A stretch of DNA of 64,000 bases from Tubiluchus corallicola (taxonomy: Eukaryota > Priapulida > Priapulimorpha > Priapulimorphida > Tubiluchidae), in contig JAQGDQ010002411.1 of NCBI GenBank assembly GCA_030141605.1, positions 1 through 64,000 of the forward strand. Reading direction: 5' to 3'. Under the pieces are notes generated by a model. That model worked only from the letters and a program-made list of their open reading frames with translations. It did no database searches and was not told the DNA's origin. Both the position numbers and the translations under genes were made by a program. The number at the start of each line of letters is the position of its first letter. Positions within the stretch are counted from its first letter, which is position 1. Below, one piece after another: positions 1 to 9,473 of the stretch.

Positions 1-805
1 CATCAGCACTGTTGTCTTCAGAGCTAACATGATGCCACTGCGATGGTGCTGAAACTTCCAAAATGCCCTGGACTCTGTTCTGCACAAAGGTGTGGAATCG
101 TCTCGACGTATTCTTAATATACTGCAGAACTATAATGCTACGAGATCAGAATTTGGAACTGTCTATGTGCATAGTTAGCTCCTTTCTTAGAATACCATCA
201 AGTTTAACTGCCAGTAAGGCAGCACAGAGCTCAAGTCGTGGAATCGTAAGACCCTTTATTGGTGCAAGACGCGGTTTTGCCATCAAAAAAGCTACATGAA
301 TATCTCCACATCCATTTTCCAAGCGTATATAGGATACAGCTCCATAAGCGACCTCTGAAGCGTCACAGAAGTGATGAAGTTGTACAGATACAGGCGTTTC
401 AAAGTCTGGTGGTTTGATGCAACGTCTAACTTTGAAATTCTCCAGCAGTACACAGTCGGACATCCATTTAATTCACTTAATTTCAGTACTGTCTTTAAGC
501 TTGCCATCCCAAGGCTTCTGCAGTCTGCACTCCTGAAACAGCAATTTTGCCTGGAGTACAAAAGCATTTACGAACCCGAGAGGGTCATAGACAGATGCAA
601 GAGAACTTAAAAGACCACGTTTCGTGTGAGCATGTTCTCTCTGCTTTACTTGTATGCCAAAACTATCACTGTCTACTTTCCACTTGACACCTAAAGCTCG
701 TTCTTCAGGAGGAAAGTCGAGCATGAGATTCTTAACGCATTTGCCAAGATGCTCTTCTGGGACATTAATCAAAGCCTGTCTTTTGTTGGAGATCCATTTC
801 GTCAA
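1..805 (-). pseudogene. Retrotransposon RT C-terminal and RNase H-like region, broken
   Basis: The stretch 473-805 holds the 'SVYDPLGFV' segment that follows reverse transcriptase in BEL/Pao elements. After stops at 473-475 and 467-469, 146-463 continues in the same frame with 'HHFCDASEVAYGAV', an RNase H-like start. A last stretch below 146 is in another frame and leaves the window. Domain order and sequence agree with Pao/BEL pol; the several breaks mark it as a decayed copy. Confidence 0.75.
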
Positions 806-819
806 ACAGAAACCTCCTT

Positions 820-1722
820 TTATGTAAGATCCTCAACAAGGGCTTTGGCCTGGTCTGCAGTCTCCACTGATTTTAAACAGTCATCTACGTAGAAGTTGCA
901 GAGCACCGTTTCTGTTACTTCTTTATCGAAATAAATAGCATTATCCGTTGCAGTCCACTTAAGTGCAAATGATGACACACTTGGAGACCAAATGCCACCG
1001 AACAAATGTACTGTCATCCTGAATGTTTGTGGTGGCTTGTCAGTTTGCCCATCTGGCCACCAGAGAAATCTAAGCATATCCCTGTGTTTAGGTGAGACGA
1101 ATACCTGATGAAACATTTCTCGTACGTCTGCCATTACTGCTACTGGATGTTCTCTGAACCGCAGCAACACGCCAATAAGTTTGTTGGTGAGGTCAGGCCC
1201 TTGAAGAACCAGATGATTTAAACACACACCTTCGCACTCAGCAGCGCAGTCAAACACGATTCTGGTCTTGTCTGGCTTATTAATGTTGAACACAGGGAAG
1301 TGGGGTACATACCATTTCACTGAGGACAATTGTTGTTCGCTTTAAATATCATCATCCACTTTCTCACAGTAACCTTTGTTGATCAGATCATTCATAGCCT
1401 GTGTGTAATTTTCTTGCAAAATAGGCTGTCTGTTAAATCTCTTACGCAAACATTCAAGCCGTTTTACTGCCACTTGGTAACTGTCAGACAAATTTTGATT
1501 CTCCTCCTTGAAGGGTATTTCTAGCTGATAATGTCCATTCACCAAAGTAACAGAGTTTTCCCAAATACTGAATGCCTTCATATCATCTCTTGACCATTTG
1601 CTTTCATCATCGCAAGCATCCATCCTCCAAAACTTCTCCACTTGTTGTTGTAAAGTATCAGATTGAGACGAAGAAAGTGAATCTGCAAGTGTGTAATTAT
1701 TGGTGGCTGACTTAAGATTCAA
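820..1722 (-). pseudogene. Retrotransposon reverse transcriptase region, broken
   Basis: Two open stretches in the same frame (1342-1722 and 820-1329) are separated by one in-frame TAA at 1342-1344. The second contains the BEL/Pao reverse transcriptase landmarks '[10 protein letters not shown]', 'RIVFDCAAE', 'DVREMFHQV' and the catalytic 'FYVDD' box. A frameshift near 821-825 separates it from the rest of the polyprotein. It is inactive as read. Confidence 0.85.
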
Positions 1723-2294
1723 ATTACCGCCCCTATAGGGCTGTTAAGTGACCATCCAAGCTTTGTCCTTGTCGCATATGGTGCATCTTTTCCATCTGCT
1801 CTTACCTCGAGTGGAATTAGAGCTTCTGGGACATCCTGGCCAATTAAAAGTCCTATCTCTAAGTTCTGCATCTCATTAAAACTAGTCAAGGCTGTTGCTA
1901 GATCTCGAAGGTGAGGCCATTGCTCCACATCACGATTAGTGACCAGGCTTTGTTCATCTAGCATAATCACAAGTCTCACAAATATGCAGGGCAACAACAA
2001 TTTATTGTTTCCTTTCACATCCGTCACTGTCATGTTCGTAACTGTTGTGTCAACTTCACAATGCTTCTCCATAGTAGTCAGTTTCAAAACGTCTCTTAGC
2101 CCTTGAGCACCTATGCTGTCAAATAAATGCTGCGAGCAAAAGGTGTTGGTCGATCCATTGTCCAGAAGAGCCAACATAGTTATTGGAGTTTTCCCTTCGA
2201 CCTGAACTTTCACAGGAAGTATGGGAAGTACCACCTTTCTCCCGATGTTATAACTGTGGCTAGCACATGTCGTCACTTCTCTACTATTTTGCAT
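1719..2294 (-). pseudogene. Retrotransposon aspartic protease region (DUF1758/A17-like), fragment
   Basis: The 191-residue open stretch carries the retropepsin-like active site 'LLDNGSTNTF' near residue 44 and the later 'GLLIGQDVPEAL' segment typical of the Pao/BEL protease-like domain. The upstream gag part is missing because the sequence changes to bacterial DNA at about 2.29 kb. The downstream end runs into a frameshift near 1720, after which the next domain continues in another frame. The fragment cannot be functional as it stands. Confidence 0.8.
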
Positions 2295-2303
2295 ATGTCT
2301 ATA
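2288..2303. other. Junction between retroelement DNA and bacterial DNA
   Basis: Minus-strand protease coding reaches 2294, whereas a plus-strand bacterial sulfatase C-terminus is recognisable from about 2301 ('ISQFPRG'). The switch must lie within a few bases of these points. No target-site duplication, LTR end or tRNA is visible, so nothing indicates a genuine insertion. A join made during assembly is the simplest reading. Confidence 0.7.
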
Positions 2304-2555
2304 AGTCAGTTCCCTAGAGGTAAAAATACCATAGGATATGCCATAAGAAATGACAGATACAGGTATGTAGAGTGGTGGAAAGGAGACAACACTGTTGATT
2401 TAGATTTTACAGATGCGAAAACACAAGCCCGAGAGTTGTATGACTATGAAAAAGACCCACAAGAAACAGAAAACCTAATAAGGGATAAAAAGTACTTTAA
2501 AATACAAGCAGCAATGAGGGAGCAGTTAAGGGCTTATCTTGGTATAAAAAAGTAG
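2295..2555 (+). pseudogene. Sulfatase, C-terminal fragment (truncated by the junction)
   Basis: About 86 residues remain. They match the C-terminal part of type I sulfatases of the iduronate-2-sulfatase/choline-sulfatase kind: 'SQFPRG', 'GYAIRNDRYRYVEWW' and the common end 'ARELYDYEKDPQETENL'. The catalytic formylglycine domain, which lies in the N-terminal half of the family, is absent. An ATG at 2295 lies in frame but sits at the junction and is probably fortuitous. In Bacteroidota such enzymes usually desulfate host or algal glycans. The gene is probably intact in the organism and cut only in this sequence. Confidence 0.8.
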
Positions 2556-2627
2556 TGCCACCAATAAAATGACAAAATAATGCTTGTTATGACCCTGCTA
2601 CAGAATGTCCTTAAAAAGATGAAAAAC

Positions 2628-2660
2628 AGCCGTGTTGTGCAACCCAGTACGGCTTTCTTT
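2628..2660 (+). terminator. Possible terminator after sulfatase
   Basis: AGCCGT (2628-2633) can pair with ACGGCT (2649-2654) around a 15-base loop, followed by TTCTTT. It lies about 70 bases after the sulfatase stop and before the convergent TPR gene. The stem is short, so this is a weak call. Confidence 0.45.
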
Positions 2661-2682
2661 GTCCTATTTCTATATTTTGGAT

Positions 2683-3485
2683 TTAGGGAGAGTAATTGTT
2701 GAATATTTCTTCATATTTATCAGACTTCTCGTATTCTCCTATATCTTTGTGTAATTTACTTAGGTGGAAATAGCATAATCTTTTTAAAGAGCTTGCTCTA
2801 AATTCTCCTGTTGTTTCCTCTTTATTTATTGCAGTAGTAAAATCATTTATTGCCTTGGGGACATTGCCTAGTCTTTGATGTAAGTTCCCTCTTACAAAAA
2901 AAGGTTTTATTTCTTTTGAGTTTAATTTTATTGCTATATTATATTCTTCTAAAGCTTTTGACAGTTGGCTCATTTCTTCATAAATATTTCCTTTTATGAT
3001 ATATGCTTCGTATTTATCAGGTGCTAACACTATTGCTTTATTTATATCCTCCAAAGCTTTGTTATAGTTACCAACAAGTTTATACGCCAATGCTCTGTGG
3101 GATAGAATGTTGAAATTTTTTGAATTAAGTTCTACTGCTATATTGTAATCTTTGATAGCTTTGTCAATCTCACCAGTAATTTCATAGTTCCTTGCTCTGT
3201 AAAAATATGCTTTGAAATTTTTTTTATCTATACCAATTACTTTTGTGAGATCTGCTATTGCTTCTTTATAATGAGCAATAAATTCATAGGCTCTTGCTCT
3301 TAATATTAAAGTTTCTGTACTATTAGGATTGGCAGTTAGCTCTTTTGTATAAAGGTCTATGTAATAAGATGGGTTGTCGTATATCTTTATGTATAAAGAT
3401 TTTTTTCTTCTGTTATTTGTGCAAAGATTATTGTACTTGTAAGTATGAAGATGGATATTGTATGTACTATTCTGAAAATTCTCAT
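2683..3485 (-). pseudogene. Secreted TPR protein gene with frameshift in an A7 run
   Basis: ATG at 3483-3485 opens a frame encoding a clear signal peptide (hydrophobic 'ISIFILTSTIIFA', cleavage likely before Gln) that stops after about 33 residues. From the seven-A run (seen as T at 3400-3406) onward, another frame is open without a stop to 2683. It encodes about six tetratricopeptide repeats of roughly 34 residues ('A.. .Y...AI.D...AI'). One base more or less in the A run would connect the signal peptide to the repeats. The product would be a periplasmic or surface TPR protein acting in protein-protein contacts. Sequence error, slippage or true decay cannot be told apart here. Confidence 0.75.
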
Positions 3486-3568
3486 TGGTTTGAGAAATAA
3501 AAATAAAATAATTGTAAAATTAAACATTATTTCATTTTGAATTAATCATTTATTTGAATAAAAAAATA

Positions 3569-3576
3569 TACTTTTG
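3569..3576 (+). promoter_or_regulatory. Possible Bacteroidota -7 box upstream of pstS
   Basis: TACTTTTG fits the TAnnTTTG -7 consensus and ends 50 bases before the pstS ATG. No TTTG element is found at the usual 18-21 base distance upstream, so the promoter is only half supported. A phosphate-responsive operator could not be recognised. Confidence 0.35.
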
Positions 3577-3626
3577 AAACATAATATTTAATAAGTAAAG
3601 GTTACAATTTAATACATTTTTTTATA

Positions 3627-4559
3627 ATGAGAATAAAAAACAATTTATTGCTGCTGGGGGTAAGTTTACTTTTCTTTGCTTGTAGTGGTTCTAATAGTAA
3701 GGATGTAAAGGGGGTAATAAGGGTTGATGGTTCAAGTACGGTATATCCTATTACGGAGGCTGTAGCCGAGGAGTTTAGGAGGGATTTTAGGAAGGTGAAG
3801 GTTACGATAGGGGTATCTGGTTCTGGGGGTGGTTTTAAGAAGTTTTGTAGAGGCGATATAGATATTTCGGATGCTTCGCGACCTATAAAGGACAGTGAGA
3901 TTGAAGATGCGAAAAAAAATGGTATAAGTTATTTGGAGTTGGAAGTAGCATATGATGGTTTGGCTGTGTTGGTTAATCCTAATAATGATTGGGTAGATTA
4001 TTTTACGGTGGAGGAGTTGAAGAAGATATGGGAACCTGCAGCACAGGAGAAGATTAAGTATTGGAATCAGATAAGACCAGAGTGGCCTGATAAGGAGATT
4101 CATCTATTTGGGCCGGGTATTGCTTCAGGTACTTATGATTATTTTGTGGAGGCTATTGTGGGTAAGGATAAAGGTAGCAGGGGTGATTTTACGGCCAGTG
4201 AGGATGATAATGTACTGGTGCAAGGTGTAGCTAATGATAAGTATGCTTTGGGATTTTTTGGGTTGGCGTATTATGAGGAGAATAGAGAAAAGTTGAAACT
4301 GGTAGGCGTGGATGGTGGGAAGGGAGTAGTGCTTCCTTCTTTGGAGACTGTGAAGGATGGTACTTATGCTCCTCTTTCGCGTCCACTGTTTGTTTATGTG
4401 AATTCTAAGGCTATGAAGCGTGAGGAGGTTATTAAGTTTATTAAGTTTTATTTGAGGAATGCAAGTGATTTAGTGGAGGAAGTGGGATATATTCCTTTGT
4501 CGGATGAAGATTATGCAAGTCAGCTAATTAGTTTTGAGAGTTTTATTGAGGGGATGTAG
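3627..4559 (+). CDS. pstS: Phosphate ABC transporter substrate-binding lipoprotein PstS
   Basis: This 310-residue protein binds inorganic phosphate in the periplasm and hands it to the PstCA channel. It starts with a lipoprotein signal ('[13 protein letters not shown]', lipid-modified Cys about residue 19). The phosphate-binding motif 'DGSSTVYPI' is near residue 34, followed by '[22 protein letters not shown]', shown here by its key parts GSGGG and ASRP, and '[10 protein letters not shown]' near 165. Length and motifs fit the PstS family. It heads the operon pstS-pstC-pstA-pstB-phoU; pstC begins about 80 bases downstream. The ATG at 3627 is the only start that gives a full signal peptide. Confidence 0.95.
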   Translation: MRIKNNLLLLGVSLLFFACSGSNSKDVKGVIRVDGSSTVYPITEAVAEEFRRDFRKVKVTIGVSGSGGGFKKFCRGDIDISDASRPIKDSEIEDAKKNGISYLELEVAYDGLAVLVNPNNDWVDYFTVEELKKIWEPAAQEKIKYWNQIRPEWPDKEIHLFGPGIASGTYDYFVEAIVGKDKGSRGDFTASEDDNVLVQGVANDKYALGFFGLAYYEENREKLKLVGVDGGKGVVLPSLETVKDGTYAPLSRPLFVYVNSKAMKREEVIKFIKFYLRNASDLVEEVGYIPLSDEDYASQLISFESFIEGM

Positions 4560-4638
4560 GTAATGTTAAGTTTGTTTGATAGGTGTTGAGAGGAAATTTT
4601 ATGGTTTCTATAATAAAAGGGTTGTATATTTTTGTATA

Positions 4639-5514
4639 ATGAAACTGAAAGAAAAGGTAATTGAAAAAGGGTTAGCTGGAAGTGCTTTTATTACTGTTCT
4701 GGTTACTGCTGGTATTGTTTGGATTCTTTTTAGTGAGTCGTTTTCTTTTTTTAGGGAGGTTTCTGTTTTTGATTTTCTAACAGATAGTCAGTGGACACCT
4801 CTTTTTGCTCAGAAGCATTTTGGTATTTTGCCTTTGGTGTGTGGTACTTTGCTTATTACTTTTATTGCTATTGTGGTAGCGTTGCCTATTGGTTTGTCTG
4901 CGGCTATTTATTTGAATGAATATGCTCATAAGAGGGTGAGAAAGGTAGTGAAGCCTTATTTAGAGGTGCTGGCTGCTGTGCCTACTGTGGTATATGGTTT
5001 TTTTGCGTTGGTGGTAGTTACTCCTGCCTTACAGGTGGTTATTCCTTCTTTGTCGGGTTTCAATGCTTTGTCAGCGGGTATTGTTATGGGTATTATGATT
5101 ATTCCTTTTATCTCTTCTCTTAGTGAGGATGCTCTTTATGCTGTGCCTAAATCGTTGCGAGAGGCTTCTTATGGTATGGGCGCTACTCGTTTTCAGACGG
5201 CGTTTAAGGTTTTGGTGCCTGCGGCTTCTTCGGGTATTATTGCTTCTGTTATTTTGGCTATTGCACGAGCTATTGGCGAAACAATGATTGTGTCTATTGC
5301 AGCAGGTCAGCAGCCTCGTTTGACTTTGAATCCGCTTGTGCCTATTGAGACTATTACTGCGTATATTGTTCAGGTGAGTTTGGGAGATGTGCCACATGGT
5401 TCTATTGAGTATAAGACTATTTTTGCAGCGGGTTTTACATTATTTGTTTTTACTCTTATTTTGAATAATATTAGTTTTTGGATTATTAGAAAATATCGTC
5501 AGCGGTATGAATAA
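4639..5514 (+). CDS. pstC: Phosphate ABC transporter permease PstC
   Basis: Inner-membrane half of the phosphate channel, 291 residues from the ATG at 4639, with about six membrane segments. It carries the BPD permease EAA loop ('[22 protein letters not shown]') near residue 190, here written in parts as LREAS and GMGATRFQT. The open frame extends upstream to a TTG at 4576, but the extra 21 residues are poorly hydrophobic and unlike the family. The ATG at 4639, giving '[12 protein letters not shown]', is preferred. A TATTTTTG box at 4627-4634 is too close to the ATG to be a convincing promoter. The gene overlaps pstA by 8 bases, consistent with translational coupling. Confidence 0.93.
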   Translation: MKLKEKVIEKGLAGSAFITVLVTAGIVWILFSESFSFFREVSVFDFLTDSQWTPLFAQKHFGILPLVCGTLLITFIAIVVALPIGLSAAIYLNEYAHKRVRKVVKPYLEVLAAVPTVVYGFFALVVVTPALQVVIPSLSGFNALSAGIVMGIMIIPFISSLSEDALYAVPKSLREASYGMGATRFQTAFKVLVPAASSGIIASVILAIARAIGETMIVSIAAGQQPRLTLNPLVPIETITAYIVQVSLGDVPHGSIEYKTIFAAGFTLFVFTLILNNISFWIIRKYRQRYE

Positions 5515-6364
5515 CAGACAGAGAAATAAGTTTATAGATACTGGTTTTAAGTATGTGGGTATTTTTAGTACGTCGATAGGTTTGGTATTGTTGGCTGTAT
5601 TTATTGTTTATATTGCGGTGGTGGGTTTGCCAAGAATTAATTGGGATTTTATAGTGAGCTTGCCTTCTCGTTTGCCTGCTAGGGCTGGTATTCTTACTGC
5701 TTGGACGGGGACATTGTGGATTTTGGTGCTTACTTCTATTATATCTATTCCTCTTGGAGTGGCTGCTGGCTTGTATTTGGAGGAGTATGGTAAGAAGAAT
5801 AGGTTAAGTCGTTTGATTGAAATAAATATAGCAAATTTAGCAGGTGTACCTTCTATTATTTATGGTATTTTAGGTTTGGAAATTTTTGTTCGCATTATGA
5901 ATTTTGGTAATACTATTTTGGCTGGAGCTTTCACCTTGTCGTTGTTGATATTACCTATTATTATAGTAGCTACACGCGAAGCTATTAAGTCTGTTCCGCA
6001 TACTTTGCGAGAGGCTTCTTATGGTTTGGGTGCTACGAAGTGGCAAACGATATGGTATCAGGTGTTACCAGCGGCTTCTAATAGTATTCTTACGGGTGTT
6101 ATTTTGGCTCTTTCGCGGGCTATTGGAGAAACTGCTCCGCTTATTGTGATAGGGGCGGTGGGTTATGTGCCTTTTGTGGCAGCCCATCCACTGGAAGAGT
6201 TTACGGTGTTGCCTATGCAAATATTCAACTGGGTATCTCGTCCGCAACACGGGTTTATGGTCAATGCTGCAGCAGCAATTTTGGCATTGTTGTTTTTTGT
6301 TTTTGCTATGAATGGTTTAGCAGTTTATTTGAGGAATAAGGCTCAAAAGAGAATGAAGTGGTAA
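5507..6364 (+). CDS. pstA: Phosphate ABC transporter permease PstA
   Basis: Second inner-membrane permease of the Pst transporter, 285 residues with about six membrane helices. The EAA loop '[20 protein letters not shown]' near residue 170 contacts the ATPase PstB. It pairs with PstC to form the phosphate path. The ATG overlaps the last codons of pstC and pstB follows after 52 bases. Length is normal for PstA and no break is seen. Confidence 0.93.
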   Translation: MNNRQRNKFIDTGFKYVGIFSTSIGLVLLAVFIVYIAVVGLPRINWDFIVSLPSRLPARAGILTAWTGTLWILVLTSIISIPLGVAAGLYLEEYGKKNRLSRLIEINIANLAGVPSIIYGILGLEIFVRIMNFGNTILAGAFTLSLLILPIIIVATREAIKSVPHTLREASYGLGATKWQTIWYQVLPAASNSILTGVILALSRAIGETAPLIVIGAVGYVPFVAAHPLEEFTVLPMQIFNWVSRPQHGFMVNAAAAILALLFFVFAMNGLAVYLRNKAQKRMKW

Positions 6365-6416
6365 AAAGTATATGGTTGCCAAAGTTAAAAGAAGACGAAT
6401 ATAATTAAATACAGTT

Positions 6417-7199
6417 ATGTCAGATTCAATAAAAGAAGGGGTTAAAAAAAATAGTATTGAAACAAGGGATGTGAGTGTGTATTATGGTGATAATCAGGTT
6501 TTGCGCGATGTGAACGTTGAAATAGAGCCTAATAGTGTGGTGGCTTTGATTGGTCCTTCAGGATGTGGTAAATCTACGTTTTTACGTTCGTTCAATAGGA
6601 TGAATGATTATATTGAAGGTTTTAGGAAAGAGGGTGATATTGTTGTGGAGGGTGAGGATGTTTATGGGCGGGGTGTATCAGTGGAGGATTTGAGGAAGAA
6701 AATAGGTATGGTGTTTCAAAAGCCTAATCCGTTTCCTAAGTCTATTTACGAAAATGTGGTGTATGGTTTGCGAATTCAGGGTATAACGAAAAGAAGTGTG
6801 TTGGATGAGGCGGTTGAGAAATCGCTGAGGAAGGCCGCTTTGTGGGATGAGGTGAAGGATGATTTGAAGAAGTCGGCATTGGATCTTTCGGGTGGGCAGC
6901 AACAAAGATTGTGCATTGCTCGTACTTTGGCAGTGGAGCCTTCTATTATTTTGATGGATGAGCCTGCATCTGCACTGGATCCTATTTCTACTTCTAAGAT
7001 TGAAGATTTGATTTATCAGTTGAAAGAAAAATATACAATAGTTATAGTTACTCACAATATGCAACAAGCGGGTAGGGTAAGTGATAAGACGGGGTTTTTC
7101 TATCTTGGTGAGTTGCTGGAGTATGGTAGTACGAAGCAGGTTTTTACTAATCCTAAGCACGAGAAAACGGAGAGCTATATTACGGGTAGGTTTGGATAG
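6417..7199 (+). CDS. pstB: Phosphate ABC transporter ATP-binding protein PstB
   Basis: Cytoplasmic ATPase that powers PstCA, 260 residues. Visible motifs are Walker A 'GPSGCGKST' (about 46-54), the Q-loop '[10 protein letters not shown]' (about 98), the ABC signature 'LSGGQQQRL' (about 157) and Walker B '[13 protein letters not shown]' (about 180), followed by the switch His in 'VTHNMQQA'. The PNPFP stretch after the Q-loop is characteristic of PstB. Two adjacent TAG codons end the gene. phoU starts 51 bases later. Confidence 0.96.
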   Translation: MSDSIKEGVKKNSIETRDVSVYYGDNQVLRDVNVEIEPNSVVALIGPSGCGKSTFLRSFNRMNDYIEGFRKEGDIVVEGEDVYGRGVSVEDLRKKIGMVFQKPNPFPKSIYENVVYGLRIQGITKRSVLDEAVEKSLRKAALWDEVKDDLKKSALDLSGGQQQRLCIARTLAVEPSIILMDEPASALDPISTSKIEDLIYQLKEKYTIVIVTHNMQQAGRVSDKTGFFYLGELLEYGSTKQVFTNPKHEKTESYITGRFG

Positions 7200-7250
7200 T
7201 AGAGGCACTAAATTAAAAAGTAGTAACCTAATTTAAAGTTTTATATAGTT

Positions 7251-7949
7251 ATGACGCAAACACACTTAGAGGTAGAGTTGGAACAGTTAGAAGAGGCTGT
7301 AATGGAAATGATGGAACTTGTGAAAAAGCAATTGGAAAAAACTCAAGAAGCCCTTTTAAATTTAGATGTAGATGTAGCTGAAGAGGTTATACATAATGAA
7401 AAGAGGGTAAATGCTATGGAGCTTAGTATTGATAGGGATTGTGAAAATATTTTTGCTCTTTTTAATCCTGTAGCGAAAGATATGCGGTTTGTAATAGCTG
7501 CGTTGAAAATCAACTCTGATTTAGAGCGTATTGCTGATTTGTCAGAGGGGATAGCAAAATACGTTCTTGATATGGAGACGTCTATTGACAAGGAGCTGTT
7601 GAGAAATATGAGGTTAAGCGAGATGTTTGATGTTTCAGTAGCTATGATGAACAATCTTTTGGAGGCTTTTGACGAAGGGGATACTTCTGTGGCAAGAAAG
7701 CTGTTTAAGAAGGATAAAGTGATAAATGAAATACATAAGAGTTCTATACAGATAATTAAGAATTTTGCAAAGAAAGATGTTGAAAATAACATTGATGTAG
7801 TGTTGTACCTTGCTTCTACTATAAAAAAGATAGAAAGGATAGGAGACCACGCAAAGAATATAACTGAAGATTTAATTTTTTACATAGATGCAGAGGTGCT
7901 AAAGCACAAAAAGAAGAATAAAAATAAGAACAAGAATAAGAAGGAGTAG
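7251..7949 (+). CDS. phoU: Phosphate signalling regulator PhoU
   Basis: This 232-residue, mainly helical protein has two PhoU three-helix repeats, the first with 'VIHNEKRVNAMELSIDRDC' (short acidic metal-binding E/D signature) and the second with 'KIERIGDHAKNITED' near residue 200. PhoU proteins link Pst transport to the PhoR/PhoB-type sensor and restrain phosphate uptake. The last 16 residues are almost only Lys and Asn, a species-specific tail. It is the final gene of the pst operon. No two-component partner lies in the window. Confidence 0.92.
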   Translation: MTQTHLEVELEQLEEAVMEMMELVKKQLEKTQEALLNLDVDVAEEVIHNEKRVNAMELSIDRDCENIFALFNPVAKDMRFVIAALKINSDLERIADLSEGIAKYVLDMETSIDKELLRNMRLSEMFDVSVAMMNNLLEAFDEGDTSVARKLFKKDKVINEIHKSSIQIIKNFAKKDVENNIDVVLYLASTIKKIERIGDHAKNITEDLIFYIDAEVLKHKKKNKNKNKNKKE

Positions 7950-7994
7950 TAATTAATATTTATTTCAATATAATTATTAAAGTCTATAAGTTTT

Positions 7995-8900
7995 TTATAA
8001 TTGCAGTGTTTCTAATCTACTATTAATTATGCTATAATACACGTCTTTGTGTTCTTGTGGTAGAAGGCTTTTTTCTATGAGTAAAAACCATTCATTAAGA
8101 GCTGTGTTGAAATGTTGTAATATTTTTGATATTACTGTTGAGTTGAGCGATAGTTTATTATTTGCAAAGTAAAAGAGAAAATCTTCTTCTATAAAGCCTT
8201 TTGCTTTATCATTGAGCAATAATCCAAGTTCCATTTCAGGTTGTTGATTATAAATATAGGCATTGTGGGCATTATAAAGTGGGCTTAGTTCAGTTTTATT
8301 GTTTCTTTTAATGAGAGCAAGGTTTTGTAGGTTTAATGTATTGTTTCCTATGAGAAAACTTAGTAATAATAATTTAAAGAGTTTTATTTTTTCTATTTGT
8401 GGGAAGGTGGTGTGTTGTTCTATAATATGTATCAGTTCTTCGTAAGATGCAGTTTCATTTGTGTTTATAGGTTTTTGTAATAGTTGGGCGAAATTTTCAA
8501 AATGTAGTTTGTTGTTTCTTCCTTTACTGTCGGGAGAGAGTATAAAGTGTATAAGTTGTTGATTCTGGTTATAAATTAGTCCGTGAAGAGGTGTTTCTAT
8601 GCCTACTGTTTTGGCTATTTTTAGGCTAAGGTCTTGATTTTCGGGCAAGTTTTTCTTTGTGGGATGTTGTAGTTTTAGTAAATATTTTCCTTTCTTATCG
8701 TCCCAAACAAATGTGTTCTTACTTATTTTTAGGCTGCCTTTTACTACGATTTGTTCTTTGTCGGAAGGATGGTTTGTTATTATTTCCTTGTCATTAAAAG
8801 GTTGGATGTCTTTTAGTCTGTGTGAGAGCTTTGCCAAGCCTCTTCTTGAATAGTTTTGGTTGTCTTCTGTAGTTTCGTATGTAATAGGGCAACTTTTCAT
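7995..8900 (-). CDS. HipA/HipT-like kinase protein, catalytic residues lost
   Basis: The 301-residue protein aligns with the C-terminal kinase part of HipA-family Ser/Thr kinases (toxins of HipBA/HipBST modules). Recognisable parts are 'YLLKLQHP...LPENQDLSLKIA' near 73-96 (ATP lysine K76 kept), 'FENFAQLL' near 134 and 'GNNTLNLQNLALI' at 185-197. In active relatives that last segment reads GN-D-H-KN: here Thr188 replaces the catalytic Asp and Asn193 is kept. Asn210 in 'LSPLYNAH' replaces the metal-binding Asp. The Gly/Ser-rich loop near residue 52 is also degraded. It is probably a pseudokinase without phosphotransfer. It lies 112 bases after a hipS-like gene. No intact toxin activity is predicted. 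Confidence 0.75.
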   Translation of the reverse strand: MKSCPITYETTEDNQNYSRRGLAKLSHRLKDIQPFNDKEIITNHPSDKEQIVVKGSLKISKNTFVWDDKKGKYLLKLQHPTKKNLPENQDLSLKIAKTVGIETPLHGLIYNQNQQLIHFILSPDSKGRNNKLHFENFAQLLQKPINTNETASYEELIHIIEQHTTFPQIEKIKLFKLLLLSFLIGNNTLNLQNLALIKRNNKTELSPLYNAHNAYIYNQQPEMELGLLLNDKAKGFIEEDFLFYFANNKLSLNSTVISKILQHFNTALNEWFLLIEKSLLPQEHKDVYYSIINSRLETLQL

Positions 8901-9012
8901 AGTTTAGTATTTTCTATTTTTATTTTTCAAATAATTAATAATTTCAGCTGTGATGAATTAAAATATCTAATTAGTTTTTTATTAATGTTAAATTTATCAT
9001 ATAATTATTAGA

Positions 9013-9222
9013 TTATATGTTTTTGAATGGTAGTAGGTTAGCAAGAAACGTGTAAGATTTTTCAAATTCGCATTTTCCTTTTTGGCAAGGTGTTGTAAGT
9101 AAGATAGGTTTTGTGTTTTTATTGTTATATTTAAATACATATGGCTGATTAGACTGATTAGGGATAATTCCCAAAAATGTTTCTATCATTTTTTTGCCTA
9201 TGTAAATTTTAGTTTTTTGCAT
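9013..9222 (-). CDS. HipS-like small protein (HipA N-terminal subdomain)
   Basis: A 69-residue protein whose pattern 'KIYIGKKMIETFLGII...PYVFKY...PILLTTPCQKG...YTFLANLLPF' matches the separate N-terminal subdomain of HipA found as its own gene (HipS) in tripartite HipBST modules. There HipS can act as the antitoxin. It is shorter than usual (about 100 residues), lacking part of the segment between the strands and the final Glu-Gly of 'LLPEG'. It overlaps the upstream hipB-like gene by 14 bases, so the two are surely co-transcribed. Confidence 0.6.
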   Translation of the reverse strand: MQKTKIYIGKKMIETFLGIIPNQSNQPYVFKYNNKNTKPILLTTPCQKGKCEFEKSYTFLANLLPFKNI

Positions 9223-9457
9223 TTATGCTTTGTTTAAACTCTTCTATAAGTGGGCTGGTAAATAGGACTGTGATATTTAGAGTTTTTAATATTTGATTCA
9301 GTGTTTCTATACGAACGTTTTTTATGCCATTTTCTATATCGTATATTACGGTTTTGCCCAAGCCTGCTATTTCTGCAAGTTCTATTCTGGATAGTTTAGC
9401 TTTTTTTCTATGGAAGTGGATTAACTTTCCCAAACTTTTTTTATTTTCTATTATCAT
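9209..9457 (-). CDS. HipB-like XRE-family DNA-binding protein
   Basis: The 82-residue protein is an HTH_3/Cro-C1 domain: 'LGKLIHFHRKKAKLSRIELAEIAGLGKTVIYDIENG' covers helices 1-4 (quoted in parts: LIHFHRKKAKLS, ELAEIAGLGKTVI, IENG). A short tail 'ITVLFTSPL' follows, as in HipB proteins that form a C-terminal strand dimer. HipB binds operators ahead of its own operon and represses it. It is the first gene of the hipB-hipS-hipT-like set, with a TAnnTTTG box 17 bases upstream. Confidence 0.8.
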   Translation of the reverse strand: MIIENKKSLGKLIHFHRKKAKLSRIELAEIAGLGKTVIYDIENGIKNVRIETLNQILKTLNITVLFTSPLIEEFKQSINAKN

Positions 9458-9473
9458 AATTTTATATTTTGAG

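Larger units (their letters stand above)
1..2294 (-). mobile_element. Degenerate BEL/Pao-type LTR retrotransposon, pol region (runs off left edge)
   Basis: Minus-strand translation shows, in pol order, an A17/DUF1758-type aspartic protease, a BEL/Pao reverse transcriptase and an RNase H-like region. It then continues to the left edge through a stretch resembling the segment that follows RNase H in this family (a '[10 protein letters not shown]'-like stretch near position 1). At least four breaks (frameshifts near 1720, 821-825 and 146; in-frame stops at 1342 and around 467-475) leave no intact polyprotein. These elements occur in animal genomes, not bacteria, and the stretch is visibly richer in G+C than the rest of the window. 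It is therefore probably host DNA joined to the bacterial contig. No LTR, gag or integrase can be seen here. Confidence 0.85.

Noticed and set aside
2127-2555. One open plus-strand frame running from retroelement into sulfatase
   Set aside because: Its first 56 codons are antisense to the retroelement protease; only the part after about 2300 is real sulfatase.
4627-4634. TATTTTTG promoter box ahead of pstC
   Set aside because: Only 4 bases from the ATG and without -33 element, inside the pst operon; probably chance in AT-rich DNA.
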